Shown here piece by piece: positions 40,001 to 52,042 of a DNA stretch of 64,000 bases. Position 1 is the stretch's first letter. Each line of letters opens with the position of its first letter. The notes beneath the pieces were generated by a model that saw nothing but the letters and a program-made list of their open reading frames with translations, searched no databases and was not told the origin of the DNA. The translations under genes were made by a program, and so were the position numbers. Origin of the DNA: Adineta steineri (lineage: Eukaryota > Rotifera > Eurotatoria > Adinetida > Adinetidae); NCBI GenBank assembly GCA_905250115.1, contig CAJNOI010000048.1, positions 186,001 through 250,000 of the forward strand. Reading direction: 5' to 3'.

Positions 40001-42461
40001 TCTAAATAAAGAATTATTAAGACAAAAATATTATGAATTTATTGATAAACCTAGTCCACAAAGAGAAACCAACAGTAGATATAAAGATAATCAGTCAACT
40101 CAAAGTAAAAATCCTGTTATTCGAATATGGGATGTAGCCAAGGGACAATTCGTCGATAAGAAAGACAATAAAGATGAATCACATTTAACAGTGAAAACAA
40201 TAGATCAATTCCAAATGCATGCAAGACAAGCTATTGAAAAACAAAAACCTGTAACATTACGAGAATCATCTATAGATGAACGACAAATGTATTTACCTAT
40301 ATCACGAATATTTAAAGAAGTAACTCAACGAATCATCAAAGCTATGCAAGGTGTTGAAAAGAATGAAGTACGACAAATTCGAACTGAATTAATACAAAAA
40401 ATAGTTGGATCGATTAATACATTGATTATTGAAATTAAAACAGAATTAAGTCCATTTTGTTTAGAATTATCTCGTCAGTTAAAATCAACATTACACACAT
40501 GTGCTATTATTTTATTAACAAAATATTATTATGATGAGCAAATGAACCATTTCTCTGAAACATTAGCAGAATTACAAATGAAAAAAAATAATTTGAAAAC
40601 ATATTTTATTAGCGTTGTTGTTCCAAATTCTTCAACTGATACAAATTATGCTATCAGTCTTGGTCAACAATTTCGAGAACATTTAATTCAATTATTTAGT
40701 AAAGATGCTGATCGTATTATTGAAAATGATTTAAAACCACATAATAATCTTAATCGTAAATGGGTTCAAGATCGTTGCGATGGTTTATTATTAACCAAAA
40801 ATGATTTATCATGGCATTTAGATTATATTTCAAATCCAACTAAAATTATTGAAGAATTTTTTAATGAGTTATGGAAAAATGTTGAAAAAGGAATCAATCA
40901 AAATTTATCAACTAAAAAATCTTCATATGTATCATTAATAAGTGAATTTTTCTATTGTATTCAAGGTAGGTTCATTTCTAAATCATACGTCTAATGTTTT
41001 TCTTTCTTTTTTGTAATAGGTATGTTGGATACTGTAAAAAACTTAGGTGCACCAACAAGATTTGTTAATGAAACATTTCTTTCAGAAAAAAATAATTCAT
41101 TAGATGCTAATCAAAATTTAATTAATAAACAAAAATGTATGACTAACTTACTATATCAGTATTTATCAAAAGGAAACATTCCAAAATCAGTCACTGTTGA
41201 TACAAAAGTTTATAATGTCAAACCAGATACTTTTAGTGCTTTTCAATATTTAGTTCAAACAAGAAAACCTAGTTCTGAATTATCTCAATTAATTGAACCT
41301 CTTGAAGCTAATTTTAAGAAAATATCCATTGGAAACTTAGTAATGTTTTTAGAAACATTATTAAAAGAAAAAGATAAAATTGTTGATGATTTTAAACAAT
41401 ATAAAAGTGATTTTAAAAGTATTGATCGTCAAGATACTTATGGAAGTTTATTAGATAAAGTTCGTGGATGTCCAAATCTTTGTCCATGTTGTAAACGACC
41501 CTGTGATGTTGATCATACACAAATTAAATCAAATCCTGGTTCATTACATAATGAACATCGTTGTTTAACTGGTCATACGTTACGTGCAATGAATGGTTAT
41601 AAATTTGAAGGCAGTGGTGATGCATCATTATTTATGTGTGAACAAATTAAAGATGATCAAATTCTAGTAATCGGTCCAACACGTTATCAATGGTCACAAT
41701 TTAAACAAGATCATTCGGATTGGAATTTTGAATCAGCATTAACCGACGATGAATTATCAAGATTACATGGAAAATATTTAACTGTTTGGGAAAAAGTTGG
41801 ACCAAAACTGTGTAAACAATATGGAATGAATTATGTCACACATAACTCGTCACCTAAAGTTACTTATCAATCATTTCATTATATTTTACTTTTGGATGGA
41901 TCCGGATCAATGGGTGGACAAAGATGGAATCATTTAATGGAAGCTGTTAAAGAGTTCATCAAACGTCGTACGGAACTAGCAACGAATGATCGAATTACAA
42001 TCATTGTTTTTAATGAAAACGCTAAAGTTGCTTTTTCTGACGAAGGAGTTCCTAATATTAATGTCGAAAATATCAAATTTCCAAGTGGTGGCACATCATT
42101 CACAGCGGCATTTAAATGTGTGAATGATTCTATCACTAAACTTAAAAATACGACAAGTTCAAACCATGTACATGAAAATTTTGCTATTATATTCATGAGT
42201 GATGGAGAAGATATTTTTCCTGAATATGAATTAGATAAATTACTCAAAGAACATGAACCCGTTATAAAACGATTTTGGACAATCGCATTGGGCGATGACA
42301 AATCTTCACATAAACAAGTCTTAGAAAAAATAAATGTAAAAATGAATGGTTCATTTTATGATGTAAAAACGTCTGCTGATTTGATTCAAACGTATGCTGA
42401 AGTAGCATCAAGCACTCAGCCATCACTTCTTACGTCAATACGGAATTTAATTCCATATTAA
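37093..42461 (+). CDS. Very large GTPase (VLIG/URGCP-like) with C-terminal vWA: middle and 3' part
   Basis: This is the larger part of a gene whose first exon is at 50147-51544 on the other strand; the contig seems inverted. Exons 37093-40965 and 41020-42461 add about 1,755 residues to the first 466. In the joined protein: a first P-loop-like site GIGPCSGKST near residue 520; the main G domain with P-loop GPQNSGKST near 934, G3 DTEG near 982 and a G4-like NQKAD near 1052; long helices; a Cys/His cluster (CPNLCPCCKRPCDVDH, then HNEHRCLTGH) near 1890; a vWA domain from about 2030 with complete MIDAS (DGSGS, GGTS, SDGED). The two G-like regions and the Cys/His cluster are VLIG hallmarks; vertebrate VLIGs are interferon-induced. 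I do not know of a vWA end in them. Function is unproven. Confidence 0.85.
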
Positions 42462-43806
42462 CAGTTATTCTTCTTAGTTTATCTAATTTTCATTTTCGAT
42501 GTTTTAATTTAATAAAACTTTTCTTATTTGTTATCGTAGAAGATTAAATCATACAATTATTTATTTACTGGATTGTTACAAAAAAGAGATCGTGAGGGTT
42601 AGATGTGTGTACCCTGACAATAATTTAAAAATCAAGTTTTTCGTTTGGTCGAGTATTATTTTATTCATCATAGACAACCCTACACATAATATACTATAGT
42701 GCATGGTTTCAACTGTTTTTTTCTCATAAAACAATTCGAATCGAAGCCGTAAGAGTGAACAAAAAATAAAGTACTAGTAGTTTGAAACAAGTAATATATT
42801 ACAGTTAACATAAGAAACACCAACCCACTTAGGGCAGTTCGATACTAGTGTGAGTCTTATATCATATTTTTGTATAAGACGCTTGGAAAAATTTTGTATT
42901 TTTAAGAACAGATAGAGCACCTTTTATTTTGCCTTTTTATGCTATTTGATCACTATTCAATTGATGTAATAATAATAAAATTTGGGTAAGAACAGTTTTT
43001 ACTGAAAATCAGCTGGAAGCATTAGATCATAATGAGTGTGAAACTTTTGCATTCTACCTTATCAACACTTAAGAGAGTGGCCACGACAGGGTCAAGGAGC
43101 CAAAACACTGATCAAAGTTTAAATTTTTGATTTTTTGTGTACATTTGAAAGATCATTATTTAAAACTATCAAACCCACAATTTTAGCTCATTTGAGTGTA
43201 TTATAGGTCATTTTATCGATTTTTTCTTTTTTTTGTACAAATTTGACGATAATTTCGTGTAGTTGATAGTGTACCTGTTTATGGAGTGTTTCTCTCTTAT
43301 TTCTTATTTCTTTCTATTGTTCAGCCCTTTTATTTTAATTTTATCTACTGACAGTAAACAACGAAAAACACAACGAACGTGTAATAACAAAATAATCACA
43401 TAAATTCTCCAGTAACTTAAAGTCAAACATTAACTAACATTTCAAAGATAGGTGTATTTAAGAGATGTTATTATACAGGTCGTTTGCGATTAGAGAAAAT
43501 AGAAAAAATTCTTATGGAAATTTTTCCTAAAGTTGGTTAACTGTTCTCCATCAAACATGTATCATTCTTTCTCTCGTAGCAAAGAAAATAAACCATTCCA
43601 TTTTGTTTTTTCCTTTCTACTAACGAATCACTACTTGGTATTTTCCTTCTTTTTCATTCCTGTAATATTGATGTAGTGATGGGGAAAAGATAATAATCGA
43701 GAGCGAGAAAGAGAGAGAGAAAATACTACATAAAACTATTTTCATTTTATTTATTTCCAATTGTATTTTGTTGTAGAGACGTAAAACATAACAATACATT
43801 GCAGAG
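42462..43806. other. Intergenic region between GTPase and coiled-coil gene 1
   Basis: About 1.3 kb, AT-rich, with a GA-rich run near 43698-43722. A pyrimidine-rich tract ending TTGTTGTAG (about 43770-43778) and a later GCAG two bases before the ATG are candidate trans-splice acceptors for the coiled-coil gene. No transposon was recognised. Confidence 0.45.
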
Positions 43807-46800
43807 ATGGCCCAATCTACGGATCCAGATCAATATGATTATGGAATAATGCATGATCAAGAAACACAACAACGTATGCTTGATGAATTTAATAATGAAA
43901 TTCGAATCAAAGAACGGGAAAAAGAGAGTTTAAAGAATGAAATAAAAAAATATGAAGATCAACGAAAAGAATTATTAGCTGAAGAGGAAAAACATGAAAA
44001 ACGTATTAAAGAATTAGAAGAATTAGTTCGACGTGAAAAAGAAGAATTAGATAAATTAGATCGAGAATTAAAAGATTTACAAAAACAAAAAGATGATATG
44101 GAAATGGAACTTGAACGACAACAAGAAATACTTGAACAACGTGAAGCTGAACTTGAAAAAATGACTGATGAATTAGAAAAATTAAAAGATTTATTAGAAG
44201 AATATACTGAACAAAAAAATATACTTGAAGAAAAACGAGAATTATTACAACATGAACGAGAAGAAATTGAACGAAAAATCAATGAGCTTCAGGGACAAAT
44301 TAAACAATTAGAACAAGAAATGAAAAGTCTTGAAGAACGTATTCGATTAATTGAAGCTGACATTAAACGTATGGAATATGAATTAGAACATATTCGTGAA
44401 GATATTCGACGAACTGAACAAGAAATTGAAAGATTAGAAAATGAAATTGAAAAAACACAACAACAAGTAATAAATCTTGAACGAGAATGTGATAGATTAG
44501 ATGACGAAATTAATCGAATTGAAGATTTAATGGAACGAATTCAAAGAATTATTGAAATGAAAGAAAGTGATAAAGAAAGATTTGAACAATTAAAAAATGA
44601 TCTTCAACGAGAATTAATACAAGCTGAAGCAAAACGAACTCAAATTCAGGCAGAGCGACAACGATTAGAACAAGCGGTGAAAGAAGTTCAGGAAACAATT
44701 AAACCGCTTCAAGATAAAGTAAAAGATATATCTAATAAAATAACGAAAAAAGAAACTGAGTTAAGAAAACTCCAGCAAGCTGTTCAACAAGCTAAGTATG
44801 TGTCATTTTAGTTAGAATTAAATCTATTTCAAAGATACAAATAGAAAGAATTTCATCACATTGTTGGTGTGGATGAGTGTGAGTGTAGTTGAAGAACAGA
44901 TGCCTACGCCCGTACCAACACCCACATCCAAACTCATCCACTCACATCCATCCTACCCCACCCTGCTTAAAAGAGAAATATAATGCCGAACTGCAAATAA
45001 TGGATAGATTTGGATTTAATTTTAATATTTATTCTTTGTTTCTAGAAACAACGTCACTATGAAAGAAAAAGAATTAAATCAATTGAAAGAAGACAGTAGA
45101 AAACTTGTTGAACAAATAAAAACTCAAGATAACGAATTAAAAAGAATGGAAACAATGAAGAAAACTTTAGATGATCAACAAAAACAATTAGTAGATGAAT
45201 TAAAAACAATTAATATTAATCTGGACAAAGCCAAGAAAGATAGAAATGATTGTTTAAAACAATTAAAAGATCATAAACAAACATTAAAAAAATATCAATC
45301 GGAACTTAAAACTGCTAAAGACAAAGAAAAGAAAGCAGCTGAAGCATTAAAAAAACAAGAAGAACAAGTTACTGCTGCACAAAGAAAACTTCAAAGTTGT
45401 ACTCAAAAAGAAGTCAATGCAAATAAAGATCTTCAAGCAGCTGAAACTGCTGTCAAAGAAAATAAATTAGTCGTAGAATATCAACAAAATTTATTAAGAA
45501 AAGCTGAAATAGAATTAGCAGCATATGAAGCATATCTCGCAGCAAATCCCAAAGCATCAAGAGCTGAATTATCTGTTAAACAAAATACTGTTGCAACATG
45601 TAAAACAAGTTTAAGCAATGCGCAAGCAAAATTGACAAATAGTGAAAAATTTCGAGATCAAAAACGTCAAGATTATAAAACAGCACAAGACAATAAGAAG
45701 AAAGCCGAAGATAAATTAAATGAAGAAACAGGAACACTTAAAAAAAGACAAGAAGAATTAAGAACTCAAAATGTTGAAGTTGAAAAAGCAGTAAAAAAAG
45801 TAAATGATCAAGAAAAATTAGTAACAAATACTGAAACTCGACATAAACAATTATCTGATCAAGTAACAAAAATTCAAGGTGAAAAAGAAACAAAAACTAA
45901 AGAAATTGATAAGAAAAAAGGTGAAATAATTAATCAACAAAAAAAAATTAATACTATTAAAACTACATTAAAAGAATTACAAACTAAACAAACAACTAAT
46001 AACAATAAACAAACAACAACATCCAATCAATTAACAAAATTAAAAGAAGAACATAATAAAAAAATAACTGAACATAAGAAACAATTTGATGATATTGAAA
46101 AAGATAAAAAGGAACGAGATACAATAAAAAAACAAATTCAAGATAAGCAAAATGAACTTAATAAAAAAGAACAAGAACTTACAAAAAAATTAAATGAAGA
46201 AAATGTTATTAATGGTAAAATACAAAATACTCGACAAAATTTAACAATGATTAGTAAATCTATTGGTGAATTAAGATCTGATTTACGTGAACAAAAAAAT
46301 AATCAAGATAAAGTTAATAAAGAAAAATCTAAAAAAGAACATGAATTACAAACAACGAAAAGTAAAATAGAAAAATATGAAAATGAAATTGAACGAAATG
46401 AAAATGATCGAAGACGATATGAACGTGATTTAAATATTAAACAACATGATTTAAATGAAAAACAACGTGATCATCAACAATTAAAATATACTTTAGATCA
46501 ACATCAATATGAAATATCATCAAAAAGATCTGAAATTAGTTATTATGAACAAAGTAAAACAAATTTAGATGCTGATTTAACAAAAAATAAAAGTCAGATT
46601 AAAGCATTCGATGGCAAAATAAAAGATGTTTCAAAAAATATTGATAAACAAGAAAAATCGAAACAAAATGCTGAACAACAATTTAAAGATGCTGAACGTG
46701 ATGTAAGAAGTACAAGAAGAGAATTTGAAAAATTAGAAAAAAATTTCAATGATTTTGAAAAACGTTATAATGAAAGTAATAATCGACATAATCAAGCAAT

Positions 46801-47071
46801 TAATGATTTAACAACAGCTCGTAATGATAAAAGTTCGATTAGTCATAAATTAACTGAAAATCAACGATTCATCGGTATACGAGAATCAAAAGTTCAGCAT
46901 ATTGCTCATTCTGTAGCATTGAAAGGAACTGAAATGTCAGAATATAAAGACAGACAAGGGCTAAATAATCAAAGTGATGCCGACAAAGAAAATCAAAAAG
47001 AAGAAAACATTCAAGAAAAACCAAGTTTCCTACCAAGATTCCAAGAACAATATCAGGAAAATCGACATTAG
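43807..47071 (+). CDS. Coiled-coil protein 1, about 1,004 residues
   Basis: Two exons (43807-44795, 45046-47071) join in phase. Apart from about 25 N-terminal residues (MAQSTDPDQYDYGIMHDQET) and a short tail (PSFLPRFQEQYQENRH), nearly the whole chain is Glu/Lys/Gln-rich heptads, as in SMC- or myosin-rod-like proteins. No head, kinase or other catalytic domain is visible. A short Ala-rich break (ELAAYEAYLAANPKASRAEL) lies near residue 480. It is paralogous to the gene at 54619-57740: the first exons are both 989 bp and the intron position is the same. It sits between the GTPase and the SAM/P-loop gene on one strand. Function is unknown; a scaffold or membrane-associated partner of the GTPase is a guess from the neighbourhood. 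Confidence 0.8.
44862..44972. repeat. GT/CA-rich inverted repeat in the intron of coiled-coil gene 1
   Basis: A GT-rich arm (TTGGTGTGGATGAGTGTGAG near 44864) faces a CA-rich arm (CCAACACCCACATCCAAACT near 44917), forming an imperfect hairpin. It is similar in style and length to the TGTGGG hairpin in the ARID4 intron. Confidence 0.5.
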
Positions 47072-47163
47072 AAATTTTTTTGCATGTTTGGTTTTTAAAC
47101 ACATAAGTAGATCTTTTCTTTTTTGTTTTTTTATTTAGTCAAGATTGTTCAATATGAAGAAAT

Positions 47164-47184
47164 AAGCGATTTTTTTCTTTTCAG
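47164..47184 (+). promoter_or_regulatory. Probable trans-splice acceptor before the SAM/P-loop gene
   Basis: A T-rich tract ending TTTTCTTTTCAG lies 113 bp after the coiled-coil 1 stop and 13 bp before the ATG at 47198. The close same-strand spacing suggests a shared transcript. Confidence 0.45.
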
Positions 47185-47197
47185 ATATCTTTTAATC

Positions 47198-49115
47198 ATG
47201 CCTGCACTGATATGGAAATATTTATCGATAACAAAAGATTCTTACGGTATAGTGAATTTAGATAAACAATGTTTACAGACAATTCGAGATAAGTTCGATG
47301 AAATTTATGAAGATCGTGATCGTGATGATGATGATTTGAAAGATGAATACATTGTAAAATTAATTGGTGAATTAGGATTAGTTAATGATCAAACTAGTTC
47401 AGATTATTTAAATATTTGTGTATCGGGATCAATAGAATATGCTGAACAAGGAATTAAGAATAGAATTCGAGCAGACAGGGAAATAATAAAATTAATACCA
47501 ACAGATCAAGTACAACCTGATCCAATAATTCATCCACAAATATCTCCAAATCCTACTGAACCTCGTAAACAAGTTGCAGAACAAGAAGTCACTCCATTAG
47601 ATAAAATTATCTGTATTGTTCATCAAAAATCCACTAAAATTGAAGTTGATGATTTTCTACGTGATTTTCTCTTTCGACAAGTTAATCAAAAATCAAAGTA
47701 AGTGGTAATCAATTCATTCAATCTATTAATTGAATTAAAACATTATATATAGTACATCGCCTGATGCAAATATTATTCAACCAATTTGCGATGGTACAAT
47801 TCATTCATTATCTCAAGGTTCATTGCTTGATTTATTTATTCGACAACTAATGATCGATCGTGGAACAGTAACATTTCTAAATTCACAAACAAAATATCGT
47901 CTTGTAGAACCAATTAGTCTTACAGATGAATTTGAATCTTGGACATTTGATCATTTTCATGGTTTACTTGATTTTTGGTTAGCTATAGATTCAAATATTG
48001 AAACAAATTTTCCAAGTCCATGGACATTGAATCCAGATGCTCATATTGATTATATTATTGTTACTCAATTGACTAATGCTGATAATGATTCATCAGGAAA
48101 ACATTCAGAACGTCCAAGCACAAAATCTTTAGAAAATTTTATTCGTGATATTTGTAGAATTCAAGCAAATGGGATGTTTAATACATGGTATAAAGCATTG
48201 TGTACTGAAGAAAATATTGCTACATATGCTCATTTAACCAATTTAAATCAAAAAGAATGGGATAGAATTGGTCGATTACCAATGAATGCATTAAAAACAA
48301 TTAAATTTTATGTTGATCAAGAAAAACAAATGGTTGAAGAACGTAAAACGAAAAAACTGTCAGAAGATAAAACAAGTAAAATAAATTTCTTTGGAATATT
48401 TTAATAAAAACTTTCTTATTTCTAGTTGAAAATAAACCATATTCAAAAGCAGAAATACGTGCTAATTTACATATGATTAAATTATATTTTAATCGACAAT
48501 TAGAAGATACAGATGGTATTGAAATAGTTCCAAGATTAGAAGCTTATTGTGTTGATACAGCATTTCAAGAAATGCGTGAAGAAGGTTATGAAGATGATGG
48601 ATTATTCGATGAAATGAAATTATTTTTTCAACCATTAACTGTTACTGAAAAAGAATTAATTATTAATAAAAACACTTTATCAACATTATATCAAGAACAA
48701 GTAGCAGAGGGGATGGCATTAAAAGCAGAAATTGAGAAATTAAAACAACGTTTTACTGAAAAAGATAAAAAAATAAAGAAATTATCTAATGAAATCGAAC
48801 AAATAATAATTAAACGTGATGCGGCATTTATCAAATATCAATCTGATTTAGACAAAGAAGAAAACGAATCGCTTAGCAAACAGTTGGAGTTGAATAACAT
48901 TTGGGAAGTAAACGACGAACAGTGCGAGGAAGAAATCAATTCAAAGAAAGAGATACGCGCAAAATATGAAAAAGAATTACAATCTATTGAAAAAGATCGT
49001 ATACATAACGAAAATTTATTAAAAATTATTCAGAAAAATCTTTCTTCGGATCACATGATCATTGACCGAAGGTTGGTCAAACCGCATCGAGGTTTCATTA
49101 TGTATGGACCACCAG
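47198..49115 (+). CDS. SAM-like / coiled-coil / P-loop ATPase, 3' end missing
   Basis: Exons 47198-47697, 47753-48375 and 48426-49115 give 604 residues. The N-terminal 300 residues are not recognised. A SAM-like helical domain lies about 308-360 (WYKALCTEENIATYAHLTNL then DRIGRLPMNALKTIKFYVDQ). A coiled coil spans about 450-580. The chain then reads RRLVKPHRGFIMYGPPG and stops at a splice donor in the middle of a Walker A motif of the AAA type (GPPG, with the expected TGKS to come). The next exons are not between here and the contig end at 50046; neither of the two nearby AG sites tested gives an open continuation. They may lie in the gap, or the gene may be cut by the repeats at 49263 onward. 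The start is 126 bp after coiled-coil gene 1. Confidence 0.7.
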
Positions 49116-49262
49116 GTAATACACTAATTTTTTTTGAAATAATCCAAATCGAATTCTTTAATCAAAACAGGATTGAGGTGAAATTTTATATTAATGAGAA
49201 GAAGGCGTCGAATTACTCAATCAAGTTTTAACTTTTAGTTATGCTAATTTGTGAAGCCTGTT

Positions 49263-49498
49263 GAGGTATTGATTGATATAATAATTGTTCAAGCTAACAG
49301 CATGTTTAAAGTAAATTTCTAATAATGAAACGTTATATTAGCCTATGTAAAACATATCAGGTCAAACGACAACTAACCTATCTCTCGATAATCTTTGACC
49401 TAATATGGTATGCATAGACTAATGGAAACTTTTATTATGAGAAAGTTACTCGTAAACACGCTGCTGGCCTGACTGATTATTATATCAATTAACTACTC
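49263..49498. mobile_element. Foldback (long imperfect palindrome) element, about 236 bp
   Basis: The left half (from GAGGTATTGATTGATATAAT) and the reverse complement of the right half (GAGTAGTTAATTGATATAAT) match along most of their length, including ATATCAGGTCAAA against ATATTAGGTCAAA near the centre. The arms are over 100 bp with a loop of about 25 bp. It has no coding capacity. This resembles a foldback MITE. It lies just beyond the last exon seen of the SAM/P-loop gene. Confidence 0.65.
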
Positions 49499-50046
49499 GA
49501 TAAATTCTACTAATTGATATAACTAAAATTTAAAACCTGATTGATCAGTTCTAAGCCTTCCCTTGTGAGTGGTTAAGTTGTTCGAACCTCCATGTTACCA
49601 GACATAGAATGATCTTAGGCAAGTCACTGATAGCCGTTTATCTCGAATCACCCGTGCGATAGCATGCTGACTATGTAGTTGACATACATAAAAAGCTTTT
49701 GTGACTAGTCAATATATCCTAGCGGTTTAAATGATTAATCGAAAAAACTCTAACGAGGGAACATCCCCAACTGAAGGAAAGCTTTGGAGCTCAGACTCCG
49801 CGCATAAAGTAGATCCCAGTGAGGTATGAAAAACCCCAAAAGGATAAGTGCCCATGGGCCTTCTGTCCAGCGTTATAGGCATTTTACTGAAATTTTAGCC
49901 TATGATAGGGTATATATAAATAGATCGAATGACGGTATTTCGACCTGAGATTTTGCCCATAGAGAGGTCTATTGGTAACTAGAATACCCTGAAAATTTCA
50001 GCTGAAAAGAATGTTTTCTTCTCGAGATATGAAAGTATCAAAAAAT
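49499..50046. other. Repeat-like non-coding tail of the inverted contig
   Basis: The base composition is less AT-rich than neighbouring spacers. GTTCGAACCTCC near 49580 resembles an RNA polymerase III B box and GAGTGGTTAAG just before it a degenerate A box, so a tRNA-derived SINE fragment is possible but not established. No gene was seen. Confidence 0.3.
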
Positions 50047-50146
50047 NNNNNNNNNNNNNNNNNNNNNNNNNNNNNNNNNNNNNNNNNNNNNNNNNNNNNN
50101 NNNNNNNNNNNNNNNNNNNNNNNNNNNNNNNNNNNNNNNNNNNNNN
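50047..50146. other. Assembly gap 2 (100 N)
   Basis: Exactly 100 N. The coding frame on the minus strand runs into it and continues, by the 47-bp overlap, on the plus strand at 37093. Confidence 1.
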
Positions 50147-51544
50147 ATTAAGTAATAATATATCAATCAGCATTCTTAAACTTAATTTAGTTGATTTTAA
50201 TGATGATGATTGTAATTTGTCATAATTTTGCAATAAACATTCAATAAAATCATCAAGATTTTGCTGTCTTTTTAACAGATACATCATTGGTGTGAGACAA
50301 TTATTAATAAATAAAGAAAAGCTTTTTTGAGAAGCATAATCATTAATAATCTTATATAAAACATCATTTAATTTTTTATCAATATACACTAATTCTCCAG
50401 TATCAACTAAATGAGATAATTTCAATTTATCATCCTCATTGATACATTTCATAATTATTTTACATTCATCATTTCTTGATTCTTCATCTATATTTGTTTT
50501 TGTCTCTGAGTTTAGCTGTATTTTATTTAAACTTGAAGATATTGTTCCCATATATGAGTTATTTGAACTTTGATTTGATGAAAAAGTTGATGTAATTGTT
50601 GTACTTGGTTGTGATGATACTGATGATAATAGTGATGATGAATTGAAAAGTGATGGATTTGTTGAATTAGTATTAGATAATACATCAGCAGGTATGGGTA
50701 ATTTGTTTTGTTTTAAATAATCAATTAATTTTTCGAGTAGTTTTTTAAACTTTTTTGATGCTATTTCATCTACAACTTTTTTATTATGTAATCCTTTCCA
50801 CCATCCATCATTAGCAACACAAGTTAAAGCTATTTTAATTGTATTCGCTCGTCTAATGCCAATATCAGGATCTTCAAATAAAGTTTTCAATGATTTACAA
50901 TAATAATCTTGTAAAGCTAAATATAATGGACTTTCATCACTGGTTAACTGTTCTTCCTTCACATTTGAAGAAATCTCTTCTGAATATTGTTCAATACCTT
51001 GCCGACCGTAAGTTATTAATGTTTCCCATATTTCATCGATAGTTGGTGTTTCATAAAGACGTTTATCATCAAATTCAAATAGAAACTGAATAACTAAAGA
51101 TAATAAAATATTTTCTTTGAGAAACTTTGATCCATAATCTGCCGTTCGTATTAAAACTTGATGATAGATATCAGGCGAGGTTTTCTTTTGTTGTCGAAGA
51201 TATTGTTGAAACCATTCAGGAGTGTTTCTATACCATTCTTGTTCAATATAACATTTTAAGAATTTTAAAACTTCGCTTTGGCTTCCATCAACTTCTTCAC
51301 GTAGTATTCGTGGTGGAAAATCTTGGTCATGATCATGTAAAGCCTGTCGTCCATCGGTAATTGATTTTTCCACGATTTGTTTTGATTTATCAGAATCATC
51401 TAATTCAAGAATATCACAGATTTTCAATATACATTCCTGTTTTGTTAATATCGAAGATGAACTATTATTCGTCATTGAATCAATATTAAGTGATATTTGA
51501 GATGGAGATAATACTTTCCATTCGTTTGGTCGACTTTGAGGCAT
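50147..51544 (-). CDS. Very large GTPase (VLIG/URGCP-like), first exon
   Basis: This open frame of 466 codons starts MPQSRPNEWKVLSPSQISL at 51544 (an upstream TTG at 51550 is not a credible start). It runs to the gap, ending KLSLRMLIDILLLN, which is exactly how the plus-strand fragment at 37093 begins. The first part has helical repeats (FLKCYIEQEWYRNTPEWFQQ, DYGSKFLKENILLSLVIQFL), then a Ser/Thr-rich linker, then FSLFINNCLTPMMYLLKRQQ, the lead-in to the first G-like domain. It aligns end to end with the start of the second copy at 59378. A tract ending TTATTTTAG lies 23 bp before the ATG and may be a trans-splice acceptor. The joined gene is about 2,221 codons with a frame that sums exactly to a multiple of three. 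Confidence 0.88.
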
Positions 51545-52042
51545 TGCCAATAGATGATACTTATCTAAAATAATAAAAAGATCTTTTACTTAAACTTGGT
51601 TATGTTCGAAGAATTCTCATATTAAATAGAAAAATAGAAGTGATTCAATCATAGAAGGATGTCAGATTCGTGAAATAGTTGCTGTGAATGTGTGGTGTGT
51701 TTCAAAACTAAAAGTATATCACTTTTACGCAAAAGTATCGGGTATTTATACCTAAAATTTAGGCAAGAAATGGAATATACCAAATATAGTCAAAATTCAT
51801 TTGGAATATACCAATAAGCTGTTATATGATAGAAAGAAAAGAAACAACGATAGGAAAAATATCCTTGCAGACAGCGAAGGAGATCGATATGGATAGCATT
51901 ATGTATATTAAGTGAAAGAAACAAAACAAACAAACAAACATTTATAAAATACAATATAATTCTCTCTCATGACGCATATTTAATATGAGAGAAAATAGAC
52001 AGATATGTTCGAAACTATCTTATTATACACTTTTATCGTAAT

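Noticed and set aside
37093-42461. Treating the minus-strand exon at 50147 and this fragment as two different genes
   Set aside because: The exact 47-bp overlap at both gaps, a compatible frame and the unbroken paralogue make one gene far more likely.
43807-47071. SMC, Rad50 or myosin heavy chain for the coiled-coil genes
   Set aside because: No ATPase head, Walker motifs or motor domain; only rod-like heptads are present.
49550-49680. tRNA gene suggested by a GTTCGAACC motif
   Set aside because: No cloverleaf can be drawn around it; at best a SINE remnant.
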